Assembly: GCF_008017545.1 (NCBI RefSeq)
Contig: NZ_VRTZ01000001.1
Span: 640,081-704,080, forward strand
Reading direction: 5' to 3'
Source: Homoserinibacter sp. GY 40078
Lineage (GTDB): Bacteria > Actinomycetota > Actinomycetes > Actinomycetales > Microbacteriaceae
DNA length: 64,000 bases
Part shown: piece by piece, positions 1 to 8,639 of the stretch
Position numbering within the stretch: position 1 is the first letter of the stretch
Layout: each line of letters opens with the position of its first letter
Notes under the pieces: model-generated
Database searches by the model: none
What the model was told of the DNA's origin: nothing
Seen by the model: only the letters and a program-made list of their open reading frames with translations
Made by a program: the position numbers and the translations under genes

Positions 1-1
1 G

Positions 2-1144
2 ATCACGACCTATCGCTCGGACGCCTACGACGGCACCACCCGCAAGCCCGTCGTCGCGTTCGGCGACAGCCTCGAGGGCGACCTGCTGCGGCGCGACTTC
101 ACCGTCAACGCGATGGCGCTGCGGCTTCCCGCGAAGGTGCTCGTCGATCCTTCGGGCGGGCTCGAGGATCTGCTCGGGAAGCGCCTGCGCACGCCCATCG
201 AGCCGGAGGTGTCGTTCGGCGACGATCCGCTGCGGATGCTGCGGGGCGCGAGGTTCACGGCGCAGCTGGGGTTCACGCTCGACGAGGCGGCGACGGCGGC
301 CATCGGGGCGATGGCCGATCGCATCGGCATCGTCTCGGCGGAGCGGATCGGCGATGAGCTCGGAAAGATGCTGCTCACCGCGAACCCCGTGCCCGGCCTC
401 CGTGTGCTGGTCGACACGGGCCTCGCGGAGCTCGTACTGCCCGAGCTTCCGGCGCTCCGCCTCGAGATCGACGAGCACGCGCACCACAAGGACGTCTACG
501 AGCACAGCCTCACGGTGCTGGAGCAGGCGATCGCACTCGAGGCGTCGCGGGGCCACGCTCCCGACCTCGTGCTCCGCTACGCGGCGCTTCTGCACGACAT
601 CGGCAAGCCTGCGACGCGCAAGATCGAGCCGGGCGGTGCGGTCACCTTCCACCACCACGACGTTCTCGGGGCGAAGCTCGCCACCAAGCGGTTGCGCGAG
701 CTGCGGGTCGACGGCGAGACGATCAAGGCGGTCGCGCAGCTGGTCCGGCTCCACTTGCGCTTCTTCGGTTACGCCGACACCTCGTGGACGGACGCCGCCG
801 TGCGTCGGTACGTGCGCGACGCGGGCGAGCAGCTCGAGCGCCTGCACATCCTGTCGCGCGCGGACGTGACGACGCGCAACCAGCGCAAGGCGACCCGCCT
901 GCAGCGCGCGTACGACGGACTGGAGGATCGGATCGCGACGCTCGCCGAAGAGGAGGAGCTGGCCGCGATCCGGCCCGACCTCGACGGCGAGCAGATCATG
1001 GCGATCCTCGGCATCCGGCCAGGGCCCGCGGTGGGCGAGGCATACCGGTTCTTGCTGGAGCTGCGTCTCGACGAGGGCCCGCTCGACGCCTCCGATGCGG
1101 AGGCGCGCCTGCGCTCCTGGTGGGCGGATCGCGACTCCGTGTAG
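2..1144 (+). CDS. CCA-adding tRNA nucleotidyltransferase, 5'-truncated by the window edge
   Basis: Adds or repairs the 3' CCA end of tRNAs from CTP and ATP. The frame is open from base 2, so the N-terminus with the first catalytic residues lies outside the window. The visible part begins just before the pol-beta-family motif [11 protein letters not shown] (about base 90), which is typical of class II CCA enzymes, followed by the head/neck domain and an HD phosphohydrolase domain ([11 protein letters not shown], near base 590) found in many bacterial versions. It ends with TAG before rpsF. The one tRNA gene in the window (44210-44280) does not encode CCA, consistent with need for this enzyme. 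In actinobacteria this gene usually lies close to oriC. Confidence 0.93.
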   Translation: MTTYRSDAYDGTTRKPVVAFGDSLEGDLLRRDFTVNAMALRLPAKVLVDPSGGLEDLLGKRLRTPIEPEVSFGDDPLRMLRGARFTAQLGFTLDEAATAAIGAMADRIGIVSAERIGDELGKMLLTANPVPGLRVLVDTGLAELVLPELPALRLEIDEHAHHKDVYEHSLTVLEQAIALEASRGHAPDLVLRYAALLHDIGKPATRKIEPGGAVTFHHHDVLGAKLATKRLRELRVDGETIKAVAQLVRLHLRFFGYADTSWTDAAVRRYVRDAGEQLERLHILSRADVTTRNQRKATRLQRAYDGLEDRIATLAEEEELAAIRPDLDGEQIMAILGIRPGPAVGEAYRFLLELRLDEGPLDASDAEARLRSWWADRDSV

Positions 1145-1245
1145 GATGTGCAGGTTGCCCAGGCGCTCACGCGCCGCGGGCAGATGCATTCAACCCTCCT
1201 GCTGCAGAAGTCCTGCAGCCGTTCCAGACCAGAGGAGGTGGGTCA

Positions 1246-1635
1246 ATGACGCATCAGTACGAGTTGATGGTAATTCTCGATCCCGAGATCGATGAGCGTA
1301 CCGTCGCACCCAGCCTGGACAAGTTCCTCGGCGTGATCACCGGCGACGGTGGCACCATCGAGAACGTCGACATCTGGGGTCGTCGCCGCCTGGCGTACGA
1401 GATCAAGAAGAAGTCCGAGGGCATCTACGCCGTCGTGAACTTCACCGCGACGAGCGCCGCCACCCAGGAGCTCGACCGCCAGCTGAAGCTTTCCGAGGCC
1501 GTGCTGCGCACCAAGGTGCTGCGCGCGGAGGAGGCCGTGGCGCGCGTCGCCGCGCACGCCGCCGCCGAGGAGAAGAAGGCTGCGCGCGCCGCCGCGAAGC
1601 CGGCTGCCAAGCCGACCGCCAAGGACGCCGAGTAG
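1246..1635 (+). CDS. rpsF: 30S ribosomal protein S6
   Basis: Binds 16S rRNA together with S18 in the small-subunit platform. 129 residues. The N-terminus [17 protein letters not shown] and the central [17 protein letters not shown] are classic S6 signatures. An alanine/lysine-rich tail (about residues 105-129) extends past the usual roughly 100-residue core, as in many actinobacteria. The start is fixed by a strong Shine-Dalgarno GAGGAGG at 1232-1238, 7 bases before ATG. A longer in-frame extension upstream overlaps the preceding gene and is not credible. First gene of rpsF-ssb-rpsR-rplI; ssb starts 3 bases after its stop. Confidence 0.98.
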   Translation: MTHQYELMVILDPEIDERTVAPSLDKFLGVITGDGGTIENVDIWGRRRLAYEIKKKSEGIYAVVNFTATSAATQELDRQLKLSEAVLRTKVLRAEEAVARVAAHAAAEEKKAARAAAKPAAKPTAKDAE

Positions 1636-1638
1636 CTC

Positions 1639-2127
1639 ATGGCCGGCGAAACGATCATCACGGTCGTGGGCAACCTCACGGCGGACCCGGAGCTGCGCTA
1701 CACGCAGTCCGGACTCGCGGTCGCGAACTTTACGATCGCGTCGACGCCGCGCACCTTCGATCGCGCGACGAACGACTGGAAGGACGGCGAGGCCCTGTTC
1801 CTCCGCGCGTCCTGCTGGCGTGAGTTCGCGGAGCACGTCGCCGGCTCGCTGACGAAGGGCAGCCGCGTCATCGCGACCGGCCGACTCAAGCAGCGCTCCT
1901 ACGACGACCGCGACGGCAACAAGCGCACCGCGATCGAGCTCGAGGTCGATGAGATCGGCCCGAGCCTCCGGTACGCGACCGCCCAGGTGACTCGCACCTC
2001 CGGCGGCGGTGGAGGCGGGCGCTCGCAGAGCGCCGTCGCAGAAGAGCCGTGGGCGGCCTCTGGCCCCTCCGACTCCAACGACGTGTGGAACGCCCCCGGC
2101 ACCTACTCCGACGAGACCCCGTTCTGA
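1639..2127 (+). CDS. ssb: single-stranded DNA-binding protein
   Basis: Coats single-stranded DNA in replication and repair. 162 residues: an OB-fold of about 110 residues beginning [20 protein letters not shown], a glycine-rich linker around residues 118-130, and the acidic C-terminal tip ending DETPF that recruits partner proteins. It starts 3 bases after rpsF, so it is probably translationally coupled. The order rpsF-ssb-rpsR-rplI is conserved in bacteria, so this is the housekeeping SSB rather than a mobile-element paralogue. Confidence 0.98.
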   Translation: MAGETIITVVGNLTADPELRYTQSGLAVANFTIASTPRTFDRATNDWKDGEALFLRASCWREFAEHVAGSLTKGSRVIATGRLKQRSYDDRDGNKRTAIELEVDEIGPSLRYATAQVTRTSGGGGGGRSQSAVAEEPWAASGPSDSNDVWNAPGTYSDETPF

Positions 2128-2168
2128 GCCCCCGGGCCGGAACCTAAGAACCCAGAAGGAAATCAGCT

Positions 2169-2429
2169 ATGGCTGGAAAGAGCAGCGGCGGTCAGGACCG
2201 CCGCAAGCGGGGCAAGGGCGGAAAGAACGCCGCCCCCGCGAAGTCGATCAAGGTCGGCGTCATCGACTACAAGGATGTCGCCACCCTGCGCAAGTTCATC
2301 TCGGAGCGCGGCAAGATCCGCGCCCGCCGCATCACCGGTGTCTCCGTGCAGGAGCAGCGCCTCATCGCCCGCGCCGTGAAGAACGCGCGTGAGATGGCGC
2401 TCCTCCCGTACGCGGGCTCGGGCCGTTAA
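2169..2429 (+). CDS. rpsR: 30S ribosomal protein S18, zinc-independent form
   Basis: Partner of S6 in the 30S platform. 86 residues with the hallmark [19 protein letters not shown] and [12 protein letters not shown] segments. It has no cysteine at all, so it is the zinc-free (C-) form, matching the cysteine-poor L28, L33 and S14 encoded at 18290-19007. A Shine-Dalgarno AGAAGGAAA lies just upstream. Start ATG at 2169 gives the expected length. Confidence 0.97.
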   Translation: MAGKSSGGQDRRKRGKGGKNAAPAKSIKVGVIDYKDVATLRKFISERGKIRARRITGVSVQEQRLIARAVKNAREMALLPYAGSGR

Positions 2430-2439
2430 GGAGGCCGAC

Positions 2440-2892
2440 ATGTCGAAGCTCATCCTCACCTCAGAGGTGACCGGACTCGGTTCGGCCGGCGACGTCGTCG
2501 ACGTCAAGAACGGCTACGCCCGCAACTACCTGATCCCGCAGGGGTTCGCTGTCGCGTGGACGCGCGGCGGCGAGAAGCAGGTCGAGCAGATCAAGGCCGC
2601 TCGTGCGGCCCGCGAGCTCGCCACCCTCGAGGACGCCCAGGCGCTGAAGGCCAAGCTCGAGGAGGCGCCCGTGCGCCTCAGCGTGAAGGCCGGCCGCGAG
2701 GGTCGTCTGTTCGGATCGGTCAAGCCGGCGGATGTCGTCGCGGCTGTCGAGGCCGCAGGCCTCGGGTCGCTCGACAAGCAGACCGTCGAGCTCTCCACCC
2801 CGGTGAAGTCGACCGGCCGCTTCGAGGCGACTGCTCGCCTGCGCCAGGACGTCGTCGCCGTCCTCCAGCTGGAGGTCGTCGCGGCCAAGTAG
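2440..2892 (+). CDS. rplI: 50S ribosomal protein L9
   Basis: Binds 23S rRNA near the L1 stalk base. 150 residues, the normal length, in two lobes: the N-terminal RNA-binding domain with [19 protein letters not shown], a long connecting helix (about residues 41-75), and a C-terminal domain with [12 protein letters not shown]. An upstream in-frame ATG would overlap rpsR; the ATG at 2440, 9 bases after the AAGGAGG at 2428-2434, gives the canonical MSKLILT start. Last gene of the block, followed by a strong terminator. Confidence 0.97.
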   Translation: MSKLILTSEVTGLGSAGDVVDVKNGYARNYLIPQGFAVAWTRGGEKQVEQIKAARAARELATLEDAQALKAKLEEAPVRLSVKAGREGRLFGSVKPADVVAAVEAAGLGSLDKQTVELSTPVKSTGRFEATARLRQDVVAVLQLEVVAAK

Positions 2893-2901
2893 GCCCGAAT
2901 T

Positions 2902-2946
2902 CCAGGTAACGGCGTGCCCCTTCGGGGGTGCGCCGTTACTGGTTTT
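2902..2946 (+). terminator. Rho-independent terminator of the rpsF-ssb-rpsR-rplI operon
   Basis: A 15-bp stem (GTAACGGCGTGCCCC paired with GGGGTGCGCCGTTAC, two G-T wobbles) closes a TTCG tetraloop and is followed by GGTTTTTCG, a five-T run. It starts about 12 bases after the rplI stop. Confidence 0.93.
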
Positions 2947-2967
2947 TCGAAGCCGGTGTCAAGAGAT

Positions 2968-3165
2968 TTGTCCACACTCGTTCGGGGGGTACGGCAAGCT
3001 TCAACCCCAACTGTAGACATGTTTCTACACACAGGGTGTGAGCGGGAAAATCCCTGATCACAAGGCGGTTGGGGCGAATCTTGAAGAAGTTCTCCACCGA
3101 GCCTTCCACAGATTCCCCACATCGCCTCCGGCGTTTCCCGCCGACATTCCACATAGTTATCCACA
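2968..3165 (+). promoter_or_regulatory. Cluster of DnaA-box-like nonamers in the rplI-dnaB spacer
   Basis: This 429-base spacer (2893-3321) has no credible gene and is visibly more AT-rich than its surroundings. It holds a perfect actinobacterial DnaA box TTGTCCACA (2968-2976) and a perfect TTATCCACA (3157-3165), with near matches TTCTACACA (3023-3031), TTCTCCACC (3090-3098) and TTCCCCACA (3113-3121), all on the + strand. A TGTAGA-N6-TCTACA inverted repeat lies at 3012-3029. The likely role is DnaA-responsive control of dnaB or a DnaA-titrating site. DnaA binding is inferred from the motif only. Confidence 0.5.
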
Positions 3166-3321
3166 GGTGGGTTTGAACCTGCTTCGGGGGGTGCCTAGCT
3201 TGGCATCCGGTGCCTCCGGGGGAGGGGCCACCCGACCGCCACACAACAGATCGCGGCAGCGCGGTGAGCCTGCTCACGATGTCGGATGCGGCACGTAGTT
3301 TCGACCTCGGAAGGGAGCACC

Positions 3322-4698
3322 GTGTCGATCGCCCATCTCGGTCTGGCGCCGGAATCGGATGCGCCGCGCGACGGCTGGCAGGGTGAGCGGACGCCTCCGC
3401 ACGACCTCCTCGCCGAGCAGAGCGCCATCGGCGGAATGCTGCTCAGCAAGGACGCCGTGGCCGACGTCATCGAGACGGTGCGTGGGGTCGATTTCTACAT
3501 CCCCAAGCACGAGGTGATCTTCGACGCGATCCTCACGCTCTACTCCCACGGCGAGCCGACCGATGTGATCGCCGTCACCGACGAGCTCACGAAGTCCGGC
3601 ACGCTGCAACGCGCGGGCGGCCCCGAGTACCTCCACACGCTCACCGGCGTCGTGCCCACCGCCGCGAACGCCGGCTACTACGCCTCGATCGTCGCCGAGA
3701 AGGCGGTGCTGCGCCGTCTCGTCGAGGCCGGTACCCGCATCGTGCAGATGGGCTACGCGAGCGAGGGTGAGGTCACCGACCTCGTCAACAACGCGCAAGC
3801 CGAGATCTACGGCGTGGCGGGTGGCGCGGATGCCGAGGACTACGTGCCGCTGCTCCAGGCGATCGAGGCGGCCACCGAGGAGATCGAGCACGCGAGCGGC
3901 CGCGACGGCCAGATGGTGGGCGTTCCCACCGGCTTCGCCGAGCTCGACGGCATGACGAACGGCCTGCACCCGGGGCAGCTGATCCTCATCGCCGCGCGTC
4001 CCGCGCTCGGAAAGTCCACGCTCGCTCTCGATTTCGCACGCGCGGCGGCGATCGGCAACGGCCTGCCGACGATCTTCTTCTCGCTCGAGATGGGGCGCAG
4101 CGAGATCGCGATGCGCCTGCTCTCCGCAGAGTCGAGCATCTTCCTGCAGAAGCTGCGCAAGGGCGACGTGCGTTCCGACGACTGGACTCTCCTCGCCTCC
4201 ACTCGTGGTCGCATCGCCGATGCACCGCTGTACATCGACGACAGCCCCAACATGACCCTCGTCGAGATCCGCGCGAAGTGCCGTCGGCTCAAGCAGCGCG
4301 CCGGGCTCAAGCTCGTCGTCATCGACTACCTGCAGCTCATGACCTCGGGAAAGCGCGTCGAGAGCCGCCAGCAGGAGGTGTCGGAGTTCTCTCGTGCGCT
4401 GAAGCTTCTCGCGAAGGAGCTGCAGGTGCCGGTGATCGCCCTGTCGCAGCTGAACCGTGGTCCGGAGCAGCGGGTCGACAAGAAGCCGGCCCTCTCAGAC
4501 CTCCGTGAGTCCGGATCGCTCGAGCAGGACGCCGACATGGTGGTTCTCCTGCATCGCGAGAGCGCCTATGAGAAAGAGAGCTCGCGCCCCGGTGAGGCCG
4601 ACCTCATCATCGCGAAGCACCGCAACGGGCCGACCGGCACGGTGACGGTCGCGTTCCAGGGCGCCTTCTCGCGCTTCGCCGACATGGCGCCCGTCTGA
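3322..4698 (+). CDS. dnaB: Replicative DNA helicase DnaB
   Basis: Hexameric 5'-3' helicase of the replisome. 458 residues from GTG 3322: an N-terminal DnaB domain (PHDLLAEQSAIGGMLLSKDA, about residues 18-120), a linker, then a RecA-like domain with Walker A AARPALGKST, Walker B VVIDYLQLM and the ESGSLEQDADMV motif. No intein is present, unlike many actinobacterial DnaBs. GTG 3322 is chosen over an upstream in-frame ATG at 3286 because GGAAGGGAG lies directly before it and the protein then starts like its homologues. It is separated from rplI by the DnaA-box spacer. Confidence 0.97.
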   Translation: MSIAHLGLAPESDAPRDGWQGERTPPHDLLAEQSAIGGMLLSKDAVADVIETVRGVDFYIPKHEVIFDAILTLYSHGEPTDVIAVTDELTKSGTLQRAGGPEYLHTLTGVVPTAANAGYYASIVAEKAVLRRLVEAGTRIVQMGYASEGEVTDLVNNAQAEIYGVAGGADAEDYVPLLQAIEAATEEIEHASGRDGQMVGVPTGFAELDGMTNGLHPGQLILIAARPALGKSTLALDFARAAAIGNGLPTIFFSLEMGRSEIAMRLLSAESSIFLQKLRKGDVRSDDWTLLASTRGRIADAPLYIDDSPNMTLVEIRAKCRRLKQRAGLKLVVIDYLQLMTSGKRVESRQQEVSEFSRALKLLAKELQVPVIALSQLNRGPEQRVDKKPALSDLRESGSLEQDADMVVLLHRESAYEKESSRPGEADLIIAKHRNGPTGTVTVAFQGAFSRFADMAPV

Positions 4699-4753
4699 TC
4701 CGCGCCGCCCCCTGGCCGACTGGCCGCGCCGATGCTCGGATAGCGTGGGAGCG

Positions 4754-5311
4754 ATGACCTCGACGCTCGACCTGCGCCCCGCCCTCACCGCTCCCGAGCT
4801 GCTCGCCGATCCGGTGCGCTCCGCGCTCGCGGCGCTCGACCCGGCGCTCGCCGCAGCCATCCGCGTTGCCGCGATCGACGGCGAACTCGCCGACACCGCG
4901 GCATTCTGCGCCGCCTACGGTGTCGCACCGCAGGCCTCCGCGAACTGCATCATCGTGCAGGGACGGCGCGGGGAGACCACGAGCTACGCCGCATGCGTCG
5001 TGCTCGCCACCACCCGCGCCGATGTGAACGGCACGGTCCGCCGCCTGCTCGATGCGCGGAAGGCGAGCTTCGCGCCGATGGACGAAGCCGTCGTGCTCAC
5101 CGGCATGGAGTACGGCGGCATCACTCCGCTCGGACTGCCCGAGGGGTGGCGCATCCTCGTCGACCGGCGCGTGGTCGACGTACCGGATGCGATCGTCGGG
5201 GCCGGCATCCGCGCGGCCAAGATCGCCCTCCCGGGTGCCGTGCTCGCACAGCTACCGGGGGCCGAGGTGATCGACGGGCTCGCGACTCCCGTCGACGCTG
5301 TCAAGGGGTGA
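4754..5311 (+). CDS. YbaK/EbsC-type aminoacyl-tRNA deacylase domain protein
   Basis: 185 residues belonging by eye to the YbaK/ProX superfamily, which hydrolyses mischarged aminoacyl-tRNAs such as Cys-tRNA(Pro). Supporting segments are ANCIIVQGRRGETTSYAACV, the DARKASFAPMDEAV region with its Lys, and the GITPLGLPEGW loop. The substrate cannot be named. Start ATG 4754 fits a leaderless promoter (TAGCGT ends 7 bases upstream); a GTG 9 bases upstream lies inside that -10 and is rejected. It stands alone between dnaB and the epimerase gene. Confidence 0.75.
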   Translation: MTSTLDLRPALTAPELLADPVRSALAALDPALAAAIRVAAIDGELADTAAFCAAYGVAPQASANCIIVQGRRGETTSYAACVVLATTRADVNGTVRRLLDARKASFAPMDEAVVLTGMEYGGITPLGLPEGWRILVDRRVVDVPDAIVGAGIRAAKIALPGAVLAQLPGAEVIDGLATPVDAVKG

Positions 5312-5343
5312 CGGCCGTCGCGCCGCTGACGTAGCGTGATCGC

Positions 5344-6234
5344 ATGCTCATCGTCATCGGCGGCGGCTCGGGGATGATCGGACGGGCGCTCGCCGAGCGC
5401 CTCCGTGACCGCGGCGACCGCGTCGTCACGCTCGTGCGTCGGACCCCGGCGGGCGCCGACGAGATCGGCTGGGATCCGGCATCCGGGTACCTCGATCCTC
5501 AGGCGCTTGCGGGCGCGGATGCCGTGATCAATCTGTCGGGGGCGAGCCTCGCGAAGCTTCCCTGGACGCGCGCGTACCGCACCGAGATCCTCCACTCGCG
5601 CGTGAGTGCGACCACGGCAATCACGGGTGCGCTGCACGAGAGGGCGCGCATCGGCGAGCCCGTTGCGGTTCTCGTGAGCGCCTCGGCCGTCGGCGTCTAC
5701 GGATCGCGGCCGGGCGAGCAGCTCACCGAGGCGTCGGCCCCCGGCGGCGGGTTCCTCGCGGAGGTCGTGCGGGCCTGGGAGGGCGCGGCGCGTGCCGCAC
5801 CCGAGGCCACTCGCGTCGTGCTCGCACGCACCGGACTCGTCATCGGCCCGGAGGGCGCCACCGCGCCCGTGCGGACGCTGGCCCGGTTCGGTCTCGCAGG
5901 CCCCCTCGGCAGCGGCCGGCAGCACTGGCCGTGGGTCAGCCTCCACGACGAGGCGGCAGCCCTCGTGCACCTCATCGACTCGGAGCTCGACGGCCCGGTC
6001 AACATCGTCGGGCCGCACGCCGCCACTGCGGGCGAGGTCATCCGCGCGGTGGCGCACCACGAGCACCGGCCGTACTGGCTTCCGGCGCCCGCGTTCGCGA
6101 TCACGGCCGCCCTCGGAACGGCCGGACGCGAGTTGCTGCTCGCCGATCAGCGAGTGATACCTGCGGCGCTCGCCGCCGACGGGTTCGCGTTCCGGCACGA
6201 CAACGTCGACGCCGCGGTGGACGACCTCGACTGA
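5344..6234 (+). CDS. TIGR01777-type SDR epimerase family protein (YfcH/SDR39U1-like)
   Basis: 296 residues with an N-terminal Rossmann motif (GGGSGMIGRALAERL, about residues 6-20) and the SASAVGVYGSRPGEQLTEAS region containing the family's YG element. Members are predicted NAD(P)-dependent nucleotide-sugar epimerases of unknown substrate. The C-terminal part (WVSLHDEAAALVHLIDS, then GPVNIVGP) matches the usual DUF1731-containing architecture. The start is leaderless: TAGCGT ends 6 bases before ATG. Confidence 0.85.
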   Translation: MLIVIGGGSGMIGRALAERLRDRGDRVVTLVRRTPAGADEIGWDPASGYLDPQALAGADAVINLSGASLAKLPWTRAYRTEILHSRVSATTAITGALHERARIGEPVAVLVSASAVGVYGSRPGEQLTEASAPGGGFLAEVVRAWEGAARAAPEATRVVLARTGLVIGPEGATAPVRTLARFGLAGPLGSGRQHWPWVSLHDEAAALVHLIDSELDGPVNIVGPHAATAGEVIRAVAHHEHRPYWLPAPAFAITAALGTAGRELLLADQRVIPAALAADGFAFRHDNVDAAVDDLD

Positions 6235-6273
6235 CCCGGTGGCCCCCTGGTCACCGCGACGTAGGATGGGCGG

Positions 6274-6900
6274 GTGCCCACCGATGCTTCGCCTGCCCTC
6301 GGAGCACCGGACAACTGGGTCGCCCCGCTCGCTCGCGCTGTCCCCGCTCTCGTGCTCGGCCTCGTGATCACCTTCAGCCAGGATCACACGGCCTCCTTCG
6401 GCCTCCTCGCTTTCGGGATCTTCGCCGTGTTCACGGCCGCCGTGCTCCTCGCGAGCGGACTTCGCGCCGACCGTGCCATCCGCGGACCCGTGCTCACCCA
6501 GGGCATCGTGACCGCCGTGGCGGGCATCGCCGCGCTGCTTGTGCCCAGCGCCGAGCACGGATACGTCGTGCTGATCGTGAGCGGATGGGCGCTCGTCACG
6601 GGCGCTCTCGAGACCGTGAACGGTCTACGGTTCCGTCGCGTCCGCGCCGCAGCCCGCGACTGGCTCCTCACGGGTGCGCTCACGCTCGCCCTCGGTCTGG
6701 TGTTCCTCCTCGTGCCGAGCGGCTTCGCCGAGGACTACAGCGTGGAAGACGGCGACCGGGTGATCTCGGGTGTCGTCACGGCCGATGTGATGCTCGTGGG
6801 TCTGCTCGGCGCATGGGCCGTACTCGTCGGCGTGCAACTCGCTATCGCGACGATCAGCCTCCGCTCGCCGCGGACCGCACCCCAGAAGGCGGAAGCATGA
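6274..6900 (+). CDS. DUF308/HdeD-like multi-pass membrane protein
   Basis: 208 residues with about six hydrophobic segments (for example ALVLGLVITF, LLAFGIFAVFTAAVLLASG and LTLALGLVFLLVP). The pattern of paired helices, and the alternation of a short loop with a conserved SGWALVTGALE-type helix, resembles the HdeD/DUF308 family, whose biochemical role is unclear. GTG start 6274 lies 6 bases after a TAGGAT -10, so it is probably leaderless. It overlaps the next small membrane protein by 4 bases (ATGA). Confidence 0.65.
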   Translation: MPTDASPALGAPDNWVAPLARAVPALVLGLVITFSQDHTASFGLLAFGIFAVFTAAVLLASGLRADRAIRGPVLTQGIVTAVAGIAALLVPSAEHGYVVLIVSGWALVTGALETVNGLRFRRVRAAARDWLLTGALTLALGLVFLLVPSGFAEDYSVEDGDRVISGVVTADVMLVGLLGAWAVLVGVQLAIATISLRSPRTAPQKAEA

Positions 6901-7211
6901 CCGAGGACGCGATGAACGACACTCCCGCCCCCCGCACCCCGAGCTGGCGAGAGCGCCTGCGGCCCGTGGAGCTGCTCGTCCTGGCGGGAATCTTCGGCGT
7001 CTTCGTCGGGGTGTTCGTCTTCATGGGCACACGGGAGTGGGGTCTCGCGCTCATCATGGCCGCCGTCGCGTTCATCGCGTCGCTCGTGATTCTCGCCATG
7101 CTGCTGATCGCGGCGAATCCGTCGTACGAGCAGGACCGCGTTGATCCGGTCGATCCCGACGCGCCCTCAGGCGGCGCGGGGTCGGTGCACCGTGATCCTC
7201 ACGGGCACTGA
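6897..7211 (+). CDS. Small two-TM membrane protein, hypothetical
   Basis: 104 residues with two hydrophobic helices, roughly residues 24-44 (VELLVLAGIFGVFVGVFVFM) and 48-72, a charged N-terminus and an acidic/proline C-terminal tail. No family is recognised beyond a resemblance to short actinobacterial ABC-transporter-like or amino-acid-transporter-like leaders. Its start overlaps the stop of the DUF308 protein (ATGA), so the two are probably co-expressed and may work together in the membrane. Confidence 0.7.
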   Translation: MTEDAMNDTPAPRTPSWRERLRPVELLVLAGIFGVFVGVFVFMGTREWGLALIMAAVAFIASLVILAMLLIAANPSYEQDRVDPVDPDAPSGGAGSVHRDPHGH

Positions 7212-7253
7212 TCGCGCAGTTCCGTCCCTTCCCGCCGACCTGGCGGTGCCTGC

Positions 7254-8639
7254 TCAGCTGTCGAGGTAGTCGACGAGAGCGGAGGCGAGTCCCGTGTAGT
7301 TCGCTGGCGTGAGCGCGAGCAGTCGCTGCTTCGCGTCGTCGCCGATGTCGAGCCCCTCGATGAACGCAGCGAGGTCGGCTTGCGTCGCACGCTTGCCGCG
7401 CGTGAGCTCCTTGAGCAGCGCGTACGGGTCGGCGATCGACGAGCGACCCGCGGTGACCTCCGCGCGGATCACGGTCTGGATCGCCTCACCGAGCACCTCC
7501 CAGTTGCCGTCGAGGTCGTCGGCGAGCGCTGTCGGATTCACGGCGATCTCACCGAGCCCCCGGGTGAGGTTGTCGAGCGCGAGCACCGAGTGGCCGAGGG
7601 CCACGCCGATGTTGCGCTGGGTGGTGGAGTCGGTGAGGTCGCGCTGCAGGCGGCTCGTGACGAGGGTCGAGGCGAGCGAGTCGAGCAGCGCGCTCGAGAG
7701 CTCGAGGTTCGCCTCGGCGTTCTCGAAGCGGATCGGGTTGATCTTGTGGGGCATCGTCGACGACCCCGTCGCCCCCGCCTGCGGGATCTGCGTGAGGTAT
7801 CCCATCGAGATGTAGGTCCACACGTCGGTTGCGAGGTTGTGGAGGATGCGGTTCGCGTGGCTGATGCGACCGAACAGCTCCGCCTGGCCGTCGTGCGACT
7901 CGATCTGGGTGGTCAGCGGATTCCAGGTGAGCCCGAGGCCGGTCACGAACTCGCGCGAGAGGGTCGGCCAGTCGGCGTCCGGATCGGCGGAGACGTGCGC
8001 CGAGAAGGTGCCGGTTGCTCCGGAGAACTTTCCGGGGAACTCGACCGCCTCGATGCGCGTGAGCTGCCGCTGCAGACGGTGCACCACGACGGCGATCTCC
8101 TTGCCGAAGGTGGTGGGAGTCGCCGGCTGACCGTGCGTGTGCGCGAGCATCGGCTGGTCGCGCTGGGCGATGGCGAGAGCGCGCAGAGCCTCGATGACGC
8201 CGCGCAGACGGGGCAGCCACACCTCGTGGAGGGCGGCGCGCAGGGTGATCCCGTAGGAGAGGTTGTTGATGTCCTCGCTCGTGCAGGCGAAGTGCGTGAG
8301 CTCGGCGAGCGGCGTGAGGCCCAGGTCGGCGAGCTGTCGGCGCACGAGGTATTCGACCGCCTTCACGTCGTGGCGGGTGGTGGCCTCGACGGTCGCGAGT
8401 TCATCGATCTCGGCCTGGCCGAACTCGGCCGCCCAGCTGCGCAACGCCCGTGCCTGCTCGGCACTCGGCACCTCGGCGCCGAACATGCCGCGCTCCGCGA
8501 GGAAGAGCAGCCACTCGACCTCGACGTGCACCCGCGCCTTGTTGAGGCCGGCTTCGGAGAGGAACTCTCCCAGGCCCTCGACCGCCGCGCGGTAGCGCCC
8601 GTCGAGCGGGCTGATCGGCTGCGGGGGAAGCGGACTCAT
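7254..8639 (-). CDS. purB: Adenylosuccinate lyase
   Basis: Cleaves adenylosuccinate and SAICAR in purine synthesis, releasing fumarate. 461 residues. The fumarase/aspartase superfamily signature GSSTMPHKINPI is intact, the N-terminus PISPLDGRYRAAV is typical of PurB, and the catalytic-base region includes the AHTHGQPATPTTFGKE segment. The open frame continues upstream, but the ATG at 8639 overlaps the preceding phosphatase gene stop by 4 bases (ATGA) and gives a normal PurB start. The long open frame on the opposite strand is a GC-rich shadow. Confidence 0.97.
   Translation of the reverse strand: MSPLPPQPISPLDGRYRAAVEGLGEFLSEAGLNKARVHVEVEWLLFLAERGMFGAEVPSAEQARALRSWAAEFGQAEIDELATVEATTRHDVKAVEYLVRRQLADLGLTPLAELTHFACTSEDINNLSYGITLRAALHEVWLPRLRGVIEALRALAIAQRDQPMLAHTHGQPATPTTFGKEIAVVVHRLQRQLTRIEAVEFPGKFSGATGTFSAHVSADPDADWPTLSREFVTGLGLTWNPLTTQIESHDGQAELFGRISHANRILHNLATDVWTYISMGYLTQIPQAGATGSSTMPHKINPIRFENAEANLELSSALLDSLASTLVTSRLQRDLTDSTTQRNIGVALGHSVLALDNLTRGLGEIAVNPTALADDLDGNWEVLGEAIQTVIRAEVTAGRSSIADPYALLKELTRGKRATQADLAAFIEGLDIGDDAKQRLLALTPANYTGLASALVDYLDS

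Noticed and set aside
3012-3029. The TGTAGA palindrome as a fifth copper operator
   Set aside because: Its half-sites are in the opposite order and spacing (TGTAGA-N6-TCTACA) to CTAC-N5-GTAG and it does not merge with a TAGAAT -10.
3038-3298. Small + strand ORF of 86 codons in the rplI-dnaB spacer
   Set aside because: Low-complexity translation, no Shine-Dalgarno, overlaps the DnaA-box cluster and AT-rich part; composition unlike neighbouring genes.
2947-3321. This spacer as the chromosomal origin (oriC)
   Set aside because: DnaA-box-like nonamers exist, but oriC in actinobacteria lies between dnaA and dnaN, neither of which is in the window. Only two perfect boxes are present. Reported as a cluster, not as oriC.
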